This document shows, in pieces, positions 1-7,595 of a stretch of 16,780 nucleotides of DNA. Origin of the DNA: Firmicutes bacterium UBA1393. GTDB lineage: Bacteria; Bacillota; DTU025. Made by a program: the position numbers and the translations under genes. The stretch's first letter is position 1; the number at the start of each line of letters is the position of its first letter. Location of the stretch: assembly GCA_002305255.1 (NCBI GenBank), contig DBQN01000013.1:8956-25735 (forward strand). The letters are read 5' to 3'. The notes under the pieces are model-generated. The model was given only the letters and a program-made list of their open reading frames with translations, was not told the origin of the DNA and searched no databases.

Positions 1-62
1 TACTTCAGAGGCCGCGGCGATAAGTAGTCCGCAGTCTGGTGTATTCGAAAGGATGAGCGAGA

Positions 63-1418
63 TTGGCAGATGGATTCGCGCAGGTCAGTCTCCCATATGG
101 ACAGGGTCACCTGGATTTCAGGCTCGACACTGCCCGGTGCAGGCTCGTCGGAGTGTACGGCGTAGTCGCGCCCGAGGGGGGCCTGTCTGACACAGGCACT
201 GCAGTGGCTGAGGTTCTGGCGGCGCCTGTGGGTTCTCCCCGTTTGAGAGATATCGCCCGCGGTTGCAGGAATGTGGTGATCATCTCCGACGATGCCACGC
301 GCCTGACCCCGGTGTCGCTCATCCTCCCTCGTGTCGTCGAGGAACTTGACATTGCCGGGGTTGCCCGGCACAACCTGACGGTAGTCATGGCCAACGGCAC
401 TCACAGGCCGATGACGCCGGAGGAGATCAAAGCCAAGCTCGGCGAGGAGTACGCGTCGAGCCTGCGGGTGGAGAATCACGACTACAAGGCTAGCGACCTG
501 GTGGACATGGGCACGACTCCGAGTGGAGTGCCTGTCATGATCAACCGCACAGTCGCCGACGCCGACCTGGTTATCGGCATCGGAGCCATCATACCGCACA
601 GATACTGCGGCTGGTCGGGCGGGGCCAAGATCGTGCAGCCGGGCGTGTGCGGCGAGGAGACTACCGTTGCGACGCACCTGATGATCACGAAGGATCCGGG
701 GGTGCGCCTTGGCAATGTGGAGAACGTGGTGCGCCACGAGATGGAGGCCGTCGCTGAACGGGCAGGCCTCAGGTTCATCGTCAACGCGGTATTGAGCGCT
801 AAGGGCGATGTGGTGTCGGTCGTCGCGGGCGACCCTGTGAAAGCGCACCGGGCTGGCGTTGCGGCTGCGCGCCAGGTGTGTGCGGCGCGCGTGCCGGAGC
901 AGGCCGACGTGGTGCTGGCCAGCAGCTTCCCGGCTGACATCAACTTCTGGCAGGCGGGCAAAGCCTTCTACACGGCCGACCTCGCCGTGAAAGACGGCGG
1001 TGTCATCGTGTTGCTCACGCCTGCCGTGGAAGGCATCGGTGAACACCCGGAGTTCGGCGACTTGATACCCAAGAGCCGCGAAGAGATCCTCCGGGCGCTG
1101 GATGCGGGCCTCGTCGCCGACAGGATGGGCGCAGCAGCTGCCCTGGCGGTCAGGCTCGTGGCTGACAGAGCGAGAATCATCGTGGTGACAGATGGCCTCA
1201 CCGAGAACGAAGTCCGCAACATGGGGTTTGAACATTTCGGCAGCGGTCAGCTGCAGGCTGCGGTGGACCGTGCCATCGAGATTGCGGCGGCCGAGGCCGC
1301 CGGCGGCGCGTCGCGCGGCGAAGGCCCGGGCCTCCCACTGCCCACCGTTACGGTGCTGCGGGAAGCCCCCGACACGCTGCCTGTCATAGAGAATGTGGGG
1401 TGTGGTTGCTGTGGATAG
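63..1418 (+). CDS. larA: LarA-type (DUF2088) nickel-pincer racemase/epimerase, paralogue 1
   Basis: Probable cytoplasmic 2-hydroxy-acid racemase or epimerase of the LarA family, which uses the nickel pincer cofactor tethered to a lysine. The key residues of Lactiplantibacillus plantarum LarA have counterparts at matching spacing: D77 and R80 (DDATR), H114 (GTHRP), H179, cofactor lysine K189 (GGAKIVQPG), H205 and K300 (AGKAFY). The 451-residue length fits the family. The start is TTG with an AAAGGA ribosome site 9 bases upstream; the nearby ATG at 53 is in another frame. It ends in a cysteine-rich tail, GCGCCG. It overlaps the second LarA gene and leads the operon within this window. Family is confident. 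Substrate is unknown: lactate, malate, gluconate-type and other hydroxy acids are used in the family. The cofactor genes larB, larC and larE are not in the window. Confidence 0.9.
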   Translation: MADGFAQVSLPYGQGHLDFRLDTARCRLVGVYGVVAPEGGLSDTGTAVAEVLAAPVGSPRLRDIARGCRNVVIISDDATRLTPVSLILPRVVEELDIAGVARHNLTVVMANGTHRPMTPEEIKAKLGEEYASSLRVENHDYKASDLVDMGTTPSGVPVMINRTVADADLVIGIGAIIPHRYCGWSGGAKIVQPGVCGEETTVATHLMITKDPGVRLGNVENVVRHEMEAVAERAGLRFIVNAVLSAKGDVVSVVAGDPVKAHRAGVAAARQVCAARVPEQADVVLASSFPADINFWQAGKAFYTADLAVKDGGVIVLLTPAVEGIGEHPEFGDLIPKSREEILRALDAGLVADRMGAAAALAVRLVADRARIIVVTDGLTENEVRNMGFEHFGSGQLQAAVDRAIEIAAAEAAGGASRGEGPGLPLPTVTVLREAPDTLPVIENVGCGCCG

Positions 1419-2718
1419 CCGTATCAGCCTGAAGTATGGTGACGGAGCGATAGAGGTTTCGCTGCCGGGTTGGGTAGACGAGCACGAGGTGCGACGGATC
1501 GACCCTGTGCCTCTGCCGCCGGCGGCCGAGAAGTGTGCGCAGGATCCCGGGGCCGCGCTGGAGGCCGCCCTGGCCAATCCGATAGGTTCGCCACCCCTTG
1601 AGCAGGTGGTGAAGGCGGGCGAGACGTGCGCGATAGCCGTCAGCGATATCACGCGCCTGTGGATTGGAACGAAGTTCTTCTTGCCGGCCATCGTCGACAG
1701 GCTGAACAGGGCAGGTGTTCCCGACGACCACATCACGCTGGTGCTGGCCAGGGGAACGCACCGCCCGAACAGCGCGGCCGAGATAGCCCAGATCGTAGGC
1801 GAGGACCTGGCGTCGCGTCTGCGCATCGTCCATCACGATCCTGATGGCCCGTGCACCTATGTGGGCACCACGAGCAGGGGCACTCGCGTGGAGATCAACG
1901 CCGAGGCCGCCGCGTGCGATAGGCTGATTCTCACAGGAGGCGTGGTCCATCACGCCATGGCCGGCTATGGCGGCGGGCGGAAGAGCATTGTTCCCGGCAT
2001 CGCTTCGCGCAGCACGGTGAAGTCTAATCACCTCTGGGTGATTGACCATGATCTGCCCAGGATCCGACAGGGTGTCGGTTCGGGCTGCACGAAGGGCAAC
2101 CCGCTGCACGAGGATATGATGGAGGCCGCCGAACTGGCCCACGTGGACTTCCTTGTGAATGCGGCGACTGACGCTTCGGGCAGGTTCGCAGGCTTCTTTG
2201 CCGGCCACTGGCGTGACGCCTGGGAGGCCGGATGCGCGCTTGTAGACAGCATGTACTGTGTACCCTGTGCATGCCGGTCAGACGTTGTTGTGGCATCGTG
2301 CGGTGGGTTCCCGCGCGATATCTCCATATACCAGGCGAGCAAGGCATTCTACAACGCCTGGATGGCTGTGAAGCCGGGTGGCACCATCGTCATGGTGTGT
2401 GAGGCGCGCGACGGCGGAGGCGGCGACGAATTCTTCAAGTGGTTCGACTACCCCACTATCGAGGAGTGCCACAAAGCACTGGTACGCGACTTCACCATCG
2501 CCGGATACCTGGCGTTCCTGGTGTACACCGTCGCCGTGAAGCACAGAGTGGTGCTTGTCAGTGATATCGACGAGTCGCTGGTGCACAAGATGCACATGAC
2601 TCGCGCCCTGCCTTCTGAAGCAGGGAAGGCGCTCGCAGGAGCGATCAAGCGTGGCGATTCCGTCACAATCATGCCGGAGTCAGCTATCACGCTTCCGATA
2701 TTTCCGACACTTCAGTAG
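1411..2718 (+). CDS. larA: LarA-type (DUF2088) nickel-pincer racemase/epimerase, paralogue 2
   Basis: Second LarA-family enzyme, clearly homologous to but divergent from its upstream neighbour. Counting from GTG 1411, the catalytic set is present: D79 and R82 (SDITR), H117 (GTHRP), H181, cofactor lysine K191 (GGGRKSIVPG), H207 and K311 (ASKAFY). The GTG at 1411 overlaps the previous gene's stop by 8 bases and gives the usual short N-terminus (DSRISLKYGDG); a GT-rich ggggtg lies 9 bases upstream. The frame is open back to an ATG at 1393, which would add six residues but has no clear ribosome site. The overlap implies translational coupling with paralogue 1. The cysteine-rich C-terminal tail of paralogue 1 is absent. 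The two could invert different centres, act on different substrates, or form a hetero-oligomer. Confidence 0.9.
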   Translation: MDSRISLKYGDGAIEVSLPGWVDEHEVRRIDPVPLPPAAEKCAQDPGAALEAALANPIGSPPLEQVVKAGETCAIAVSDITRLWIGTKFFLPAIVDRLNRAGVPDDHITLVLARGTHRPNSAAEIAQIVGEDLASRLRIVHHDPDGPCTYVGTTSRGTRVEINAEAAACDRLILTGGVVHHAMAGYGGGRKSIVPGIASRSTVKSNHLWVIDHDLPRIRQGVGSGCTKGNPLHEDMMEAAELAHVDFLVNAATDASGRFAGFFAGHWRDAWEAGCALVDSMYCVPCACRSDVVVASCGGFPRDISIYQASKAFYNAWMAVKPGGTIVMVCEARDGGGGDEFFKWFDYPTIEECHKALVRDFTIAGYLAFLVYTVAVKHRVVLVSDIDESLVHKMHMTRALPSEAGKALAGAIKRGDSVTIMPESAITLPIFPTLQ

Positions 2719-2733
2719 AGGAGGACTCGATTG

Positions 2734-3987
2734 ATGAAGGTTCTTGACAACATGCCCATGGAAGGGGCCCCGTGGTTCGAAAAGGGAGTCAAGTGGGTGT
2801 CGCCGATGAACTTCGACCCGGCCGTCATGCCGGCCAGCACGTCGAAGCGCGTGTACATCCACGATGTGACTCTTCGCGACGGTGAGCAGACGTGCGGCCT
2901 AAACTGGACTGAGGACGAGCGCGTCGAGATCGGTGTTGCCCTTGATGACCTGGGCGTCGACCGCATTGAAGTTGGAATGCCGGCGGTCTCGGAAGACATC
3001 TCGCGGGCGATCACCCGTCTCGTAAAGATGAATCTCAGGGCTGCGATAGTGCCCTTCGCCAGATGCGTCAAGGACGACATCGATGCGGCAGTCAAGGCGG
3101 GCGCGTCTCATATCGTGGTCGAGCATGCCGTCAACCCTTACACCTGCATGTATGGATACAACTGCGACACTGAGAAGCTTGTAGACCGCATTGTCAGCTC
3201 CGTGAACTACGCCAAGGAGCAGGGCCTCGCCACCACCTTCATGGGCTGGGACGTGACCAGGGCCACGCTGGACTACGTTCTCGGTGTGTATGAGCGCGTC
3301 GTCGAGGCCGCGAAGCCCGAGGCAGTGGTGTTCACCGACAGCTTCGGCGTCGCCAGCCCCCACGCCATATTCCACGCCATATCCCAGCTGAAGGCGCGCC
3401 TGCCCGGCGTCCGCGTGGAGTTCCACGTGCACAACGAGTTCGGGATGGCCATGGGATCGGTCATAGCCGCGGCATATGCAGGAGTAGACGGAATCCACTC
3501 GTCCATCAACGCCCTCGGAGAGCGCACCGGCAACGTCGCCACTGAGGAGGTCGCCGCCGGGCTCAAGCTGCTGCTCGGGATAGACACAGGCGTCGACATC
3601 GGAAAGCTCGGCGAGGTGTGCTCGATGGTAGAGCGCATCACCAACATCCCCACATGGCGCAACAAGCCGGTCACCGGCACGCGCCTGTTCTGGCTGGAGT
3701 CAGGTGTGGTTGTAGACGCCAAGGCAAAGATGGAGCCCGCGGGCCTTATCCCCGCCATGTGCCCGTATATGCCTGAGGTCGTTGGCCACAGCCCCATCGA
3801 GGTGGTCATGGGCGGTTCCAGCGGCAAGGCCAGCGTCAAGTATTTCCTGGAGCAGCGCGGCGTTGCCTGCACTGACGCGCAGGTTGAGGAGATCCTCGAG
3901 AAGGCCAAGACTCTCGGCAGGAGCCTGCGCAGGGTGCTCGAGCCGGCCGAGGTGGACGCCATCATCGAAGAGGTGCTGAAGAAGTGA
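2734..3987 (+). CDS. DRE-TIM metallolyase (isopropylmalate/homocitrate synthase-like, HMGL-like domain)
   Basis: TIM-barrel enzyme that makes or breaks C-C bonds, typically Claisen condensation of acetyl-CoA with a 2-oxo acid, or the reverse cleavage. The DRE signature is TLRDGEQT (R48, D49). The metal-binding HVHNE motif follows (H231, H233), then the LGERTGN motif. At 417 residues it is longer than a bare HMG-CoA lyase but too short for the LeuA regulatory domain. It has about 40 extra N-terminal residues before the barrel. The frame is open from TTG 2731, but ATG 2734 is preferred because GGAGGA (2720-2725) lies 8 bases upstream. The SAF gene downstream overlaps its stop by 4 bases (GTGA). 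It resembles annotated 2-isopropylmalate synthases, but the operon argues for a catabolic role. Exact reaction and direction are unknown. Confidence 0.85.
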   Translation: MKVLDNMPMEGAPWFEKGVKWVSPMNFDPAVMPASTSKRVYIHDVTLRDGEQTCGLNWTEDERVEIGVALDDLGVDRIEVGMPAVSEDISRAITRLVKMNLRAAIVPFARCVKDDIDAAVKAGASHIVVEHAVNPYTCMYGYNCDTEKLVDRIVSSVNYAKEQGLATTFMGWDVTRATLDYVLGVYERVVEAAKPEAVVFTDSFGVASPHAIFHAISQLKARLPGVRVEFHVHNEFGMAMGSVIAAAYAGVDGIHSSINALGERTGNVATEEVAAGLKLLLGIDTGVDIGKLGEVCSMVERITNIPTWRNKPVTGTRLFWLESGVVVDAKAKMEPAGLIPAMCPYMPEVVGHSPIEVVMGGSSGKASVKYFLEQRGVACTDAQVEEILEKAKTLGRSLRRVLEPAEVDAIIEEVLKK

Positions 3988-4265
3988 AGCAAGTCAGAGC
4001 CATAAGGGTAGACGCGTCTGACAACGTGGTCACCCTCGTCGAGCCGGGGGCCGCAGGCGATACGGCAACCTGGGATGGCGGGCAGGTGCCGGTGGGTGAT
4101 GACGTGCCCATGGGGCATAAAGTTGCGATCTGCGACATCCCGCTCGGCGGAGTAGTGACCAAGTATGGCGCCCCCATAGGCCTGGCCACGGCGGCGATCA
4201 AGGCGGGGCAGTGGGTGCACGTGCATAACGTGAGGAGCGCCCGCGGCAAGGGGGCACACGAATGA
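3984..4265 (+). CDS. UxaA-family dehydratase small subunit (SAF domain)
   Basis: A 93-residue stand-alone SAF domain, like the N-terminal domain of altronate/galactarate dehydratases. Visible features are the VPxGHKVA-type strand, the PLGGVVTKYG turn and GLATAAIKAGQWVHVHNV, all typical of small UxaA subunits. GTG 3984 overlaps the stop of the preceding synthase-like gene (GTGA), and its own stop overlaps the large-subunit start (ATGA, 4262-4265), so the three are probably translationally coupled. It should form a complex with the next gene product and help build its active site. The same split arrangement (about 90 plus about 390 residues) is found in SuyAB, (R)-sulfolactate sulfo-lyase, a serious alternative. 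The family is clear; the substrate is not. Confidence 0.85.
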   Translation: MKQVRAIRVDASDNVVTLVEPGAAGDTATWDGGQVPVGDDVPMGHKVAICDIPLGGVVTKYGAPIGLATAAIKAGQWVHVHNVRSARGKGAHE

Positions 4266-5425
4266 TCAAGGCTTATGCTAGGGCCAATGGCCGCGTGGGG
4301 ATAAGGAACCATGTGATCCTGCTGCCGACGGTGGTGTGCGCCAACGCAGTTGTGGAAGAGGTGGGCAGGCGCGTTCCTGAGGCCCAGCCCATCACGCACG
4401 CATACGGATGCACACTCGATCCCGTGGCCAACGACGACATGACCAAAGTGTTCGCCGGGATCGCCTGCAACCCCAATGTGTATGCAACGGTATTGGTATC
4501 GCTGGGATGTGAGACTGTCATACCTCAGCAGGTAATCGACATCATCGAGGCTGAGGGCGGGAAGTGCGCGCTGGTCACTGTGCAAGACGAGGGCGACACC
4601 TTCGCCGCCGCCGACGCAGCCGAGCGCATCGCGCGGCAGTTCATCGAAGAGGCAGCCAGGGTCGAGCGCACCGATTGCCCCGAGACAGGGCTTATCATCG
4701 CCCTGGAGTGCGGAGCGTCTGACGCGTTCTCAGGTCTGTCGGCCAACCCTGCAGTGGGCAAGGCCGCCGACATCATGGTCGACATGGGCATGACCTGCAT
4801 GATCTCGGAGATCACCGAATACATGGGCGCTGAGCACATTGCCGCTGCACAGGCCATCGACGACAAGGTGCGCGCCGATATCGTGGACGTCGTTGCCCGC
4901 ACCGAACACGAGCTGGCGAAGATCGGCCAGGCATGCGGTCTCGCCGACATCACCCCCGGCAACATAGCAGGCGGCCTCACGACCATCGAGGAGAAGTCTC
5001 TGGGCTGCATAAGGAAGGGCGGGAGCCGGCCATACGTGCAGGTGGTGGGCTACGGCGAGCGCCCCACGCGCAGCGGCCTCGTGCTGATGGATACGCCGGG
5101 GCAGGACATCCAGTCTCTAACCGGCCTGATGGCAGGCGGTGCGCAGATCGGGATATTCACGACAGGGCGTGGCACCCCCACGGGATCGCCAGTTGCTCCG
5201 ATCGTCAAGGTCGTCAGCAATACGACGGCATTCCGGAAGATGCGCCGGAACCTCGATGTCAATGCCGGAACCGTGATAGACGGTGAAAAGACCCTCGACG
5301 AGGTGGGCAGGGAGATTGTGGACTTCGTGCTCGCCGTCGCCGAAGGCAGGCTCACGGCGTCGGAGATGGCGGGGCACAGGGAGTTCGCGTTGCGGTGCAA
5401 CGGATCCCTGGGGTGTATCTACTAG
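4262..5425 (+). CDS. UxaA-family dehydratase/lyase large subunit
   Basis: A 387-residue large domain of the altronate/galactarate dehydratase family, which eliminates water (or sulfite, in SuyB) from a hydroxy acid to give a 2-oxo acid. Recognisable stretches are NGRVGIRNHV near the N-terminus, YGC in the first third, the signature ALECGASDAFSGLSANPAVG followed by SEITEYMGAEH, and a C-terminal CNGSLGCIY. The ATG overlaps the small-subunit stop by 4 bases. In classical UxaA the SAF domain is fused to this region; here the two are separate genes. Upstream racemases would supply the right stereoisomer, and the downstream acyl-phosphate genes suggest the product ends as an acyl-CoA. Altronate, galactarate-like acids and sulfolactate are all possible substrates. 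Confidence 0.88.
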   Translation: MIKAYARANGRVGIRNHVILLPTVVCANAVVEEVGRRVPEAQPITHAYGCTLDPVANDDMTKVFAGIACNPNVYATVLVSLGCETVIPQQVIDIIEAEGGKCALVTVQDEGDTFAAADAAERIARQFIEEAARVERTDCPETGLIIALECGASDAFSGLSANPAVGKAADIMVDMGMTCMISEITEYMGAEHIAAAQAIDDKVRADIVDVVARTEHELAKIGQACGLADITPGNIAGGLTTIEEKSLGCIRKGGSRPYVQVVGYGERPTRSGLVLMDTPGQDIQSLTGLMAGGAQIGIFTTGRGTPTGSPVAPIVKVVSNTTAFRKMRRNLDVNAGTVIDGEKTLDEVGREIVDFVLAVAEGRLTASEMAGHREFALRCNGSLGCIY

Positions 5426-5440
5426 AGGAGGACAGTTGCC

Positions 5441-6517
5441 ATGCACTGCGGGGCCTACACGATACTCGCGATAAACCCGGGATCCACGTCGACGAAGTTG
5501 GCAGTCTACCGCGACGATGAGCTTGTGTTCTCTGAATCGGTGTCGCATTCGGAAGAGGATCTGAGCGGCTATGCGCACATCGTAGACCAGCTCGACATGA
5601 GGCGCGCCGTCGTAGAGCGCGCCCTGGCCGAGCATGGCGTCGACATACATTCGCTCTCGGCTGTGGCGTGCCGGGGCGGCAGGCTCAAGCCCCTGGCCAG
5701 CGGCACTTACCTCGTGAACGAGCGGATGCTGCATGATGCGGAACGCGGTGTGCAGGGCGAACACGCGTCCAACCTAGCGTGCCTCATCGGCTACGGCATC
5801 GCGCGGCAGGCCGGGATCGAGGCCTACATCGTGGATCCAGTGTCAGTGGACGAGCTAGACGACGTTGCCCGAATCTGCGGAGTTCGGGAGATACAGCGGA
5901 ACAGCCTGTCGCACGCGCTCAACATGAAGGCGGTGGCGCGGCGCGCGGCCCGCGACATCGGCAAGTCGTATGATGAGGCCAGAATCATCGTGGCGCACAT
6001 CGGCGGCGGCGGGTCGCTGTCGGCGCACGCGGGCGGCCGTATGATAGAGATCAACAACTGCGACAAGGAAGGCCCATTCAGCGCAGAGCGCGCGGGGGCA
6101 ATACCCAGTCTCGACCTGGTAGACCTGTGCTTCTCAGGCAGGTACACCAGGGACGAGGTTGTGCGCATGCTGGTGGGCGGAGGCGGTCTCATGTCACACC
6201 TCGGCACCAAGGACGGGCGCGAGGTGGAGCGGCGCATCGATGCCGGTGACCGCCAGGCTGAGCTGGTCTATTCGGCAATGATCTACGGCTTCTCGAAGGC
6301 CATAGGCTCCATGGCTGCCGTGCTCTGTGGCAAGGTGGACGTGGTGGCCGTCACCGGAGGCATGGCGCGGTCGCGGCGGCTCACGGATGGCATTGCGGCT
6401 CGCACCAGCTTCATCGCACCGATGAGGGTGTATCCAGGCGAAGACGAGCTCGAGGCGCTTGCCCTCGGCGTGCTGCGCGTGCTGCGCAACGAGGAGCTGC
6501 CTGCCATCTACGAGTAG
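5441..6517 (+). CDS. buk: Butyrate kinase (acetate/butyrate kinase family)
   Basis: Transfers phosphate between an acyl phosphate and ADP, giving the free acid and ATP, so it is the energy-conserving last step of a fermentation. The 358-residue length matches butyrate kinases rather than the longer acetate kinases (about 400). It has the ASKHA phosphate-binding start INPGSTSTKLAVY, the HIGGGGSLSAH motif (acetate kinase family second signature), and AVTGGMARS near the C-terminus. The ATG has a strong GAGGAGGA ribosome site (5425-5432) 8 bases upstream, and the gene starts 15 bases after the dehydratase. It is followed by ptb. Branched-chain or other short acyl phosphates may be the real substrates; the sequence does not distinguish them. 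Confidence 0.93.
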   Translation: MHCGAYTILAINPGSTSTKLAVYRDDELVFSESVSHSEEDLSGYAHIVDQLDMRRAVVERALAEHGVDIHSLSAVACRGGRLKPLASGTYLVNERMLHDAERGVQGEHASNLACLIGYGIARQAGIEAYIVDPVSVDELDDVARICGVREIQRNSLSHALNMKAVARRAARDIGKSYDEARIIVAHIGGGGSLSAHAGGRMIEINNCDKEGPFSAERAGAIPSLDLVDLCFSGRYTRDEVVRMLVGGGGLMSHLGTKDGREVERRIDAGDRQAELVYSAMIYGFSKAIGSMAAVLCGKVDVVAVTGGMARSRRLTDGIAARTSFIAPMRVYPGEDELEALALGVLRVLRNEELPAIYE

Positions 6518-6544
6518 GGTAGAGCAGAGTGGAGTCGGGTAGAG
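6512..6544 (+). repeat. Short imperfect tandem duplication between buk and ptb
   Basis: A 13-base word, GAGTMGGGTAGAG (M is A then C), occurs at 6512-6524 and 6532-6544, a 20-base period. The first copy includes the buk stop codon. The surrounding stretch is almost all purine. It may be a small slippage duplication that moved the ribosome binding site of ptb; no regulatory role is shown. Confidence 0.5.
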
Positions 6545-6559
6545 TGGGGAGTTGAGAGC

Positions 6560-7516
6560 GTGAACAACTTCGAGCAGGTGCGGGCGGCGGCGCCTCGCGG
6601 GCTGCGCATCGCAGTAGCCGGTGCCGATGATCCGGCAGTGCTGCACGCTGTGGCGATGGCGGCAGCGGAAGGCATCGTGTCAGGCGGAGCACTCTGCATG
6701 GCGAAGCAAGCCGGCGGCGCTGAGACCGTGGCCGCAGTGGAGCGCGCGGGGCTGGATCCGGCGCGGTTCGTTGTGGTTGAGTCGGGGCAGGGCGCAGGGG
6801 GCGGTGACGCTGCCGCATGCCGTAGGGCAGTGGAGACTGTGAGGAGCGGCGGCGCCGACATCCTGATGAAGGGCTTCGTGCAGACTGCCGATTTCATGCG
6901 GGCGGTTCTGAACAAAGAGACTGGGATCTCAGCGGGCGGAGTGCTGTGCCAGGTAGGGGTGTATGACATACCTGCGCTGGGCAGGCTCGTTGCCATGGCG
7001 GATGTGGGCATAGTGATAACCCCCGACCTGCAGCAGCTCGTCGGGATCGCGGCGGGGGCGGTGCGAGTTGCGCGGGCGCTGGGGCTCGGGGAAGACGGAA
7101 GACCGCGCGTGGCCATGCTCAGCTCCATTGAGACCGTGAACCCCGCGATTCCGGGCAACGCCAACGCCGCGCTGATCGTGCAGATGGCAGCGCGCGGCCA
7201 GATTCCGGGGGCGACGCGCGACAAGGCGGTGTTCGATGGTCCACTGGCCCTCGACAACGCCATCAGCCCCGAGGCGGCGGCTCACAAGGGCATTGTGTCA
7301 GAGGTGGCAGGCCGGGCCGACGTGCTGGTGGCGCCTGATCTCAACTCCGGAAACATGCTGGCAAAGTCGGTGATCTACCTGTGCCGCGCAGGCGCCGCAG
7401 GCGTGGTCACCGGGGCGAGCTGCCCGGTGGTGCTGACGTCGCGCGCCGATACGCCCGAGGTGAAGCTGAACTCCATAGCAGTGGCGGCAATTCTCGGAAC
7501 CCGAAACGCTGTGTGA
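6560..7516 (+). CDS. ptb: Phosphate butyryltransferase (phosphotransbutyrylase)
   Basis: Converts an acyl-CoA and phosphate to acyl phosphate and CoA, supplying the kinase encoded just upstream. The 318-residue protein has the family's C-terminal hallmarks: APDLNSGNMLAKS, AGVVTGASCPVVLTSRAD and the closing KLNSIAVAA. An ISPEAAAHKGI stretch precedes them, and DILMKGFVQT lies in the N-terminal third. The start is GTG 6560, preceded by GGGGA 9 bases upstream. The order buk-ptb is the reverse of the usual clostridial ptb-buk. The 42-base gap between them carries a short imperfect duplication. Family assignment is secure; acyl-chain preference is not visible. Confidence 0.92.
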   Translation: MNNFEQVRAAAPRGLRIAVAGADDPAVLHAVAMAAAEGIVSGGALCMAKQAGGAETVAAVERAGLDPARFVVVESGQGAGGGDAAACRRAVETVRSGGADILMKGFVQTADFMRAVLNKETGISAGGVLCQVGVYDIPALGRLVAMADVGIVITPDLQQLVGIAAGAVRVARALGLGEDGRPRVAMLSSIETVNPAIPGNANAALIVQMAARGQIPGATRDKAVFDGPLALDNAISPEAAAHKGIVSEVAGRADVLVAPDLNSGNMLAKSVIYLCRAGAAGVVTGASCPVVLTSRADTPEVKLNSIAVAAILGTRNAV

Positions 7517-7595
7517 ACGTAGGTGTGGGTGTGAGCTTACAGGCGGCGGCACGAGCGCATAGGAGAGTGGCGGCTAGCCGGATGGAGGGCTGGGT

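Noticed and set aside
1..27. Possible C-terminal end of an upstream gene (reads YFRGRGDK then stop in frame 1)
   Set aside because: Only eight codons are visible and they match no family I recognise, so an upstream gene cannot be supported, although the operon may well start before the window.
1384..4259. Long - strand open frames opposite the LarA and synthase genes (for example 1384-2208 and 3273-4259)
   Set aside because: They are antisense to well-identified + strand genes, lack recognisable domains and ribosome sites, and are expected from GC-rich codon usage.
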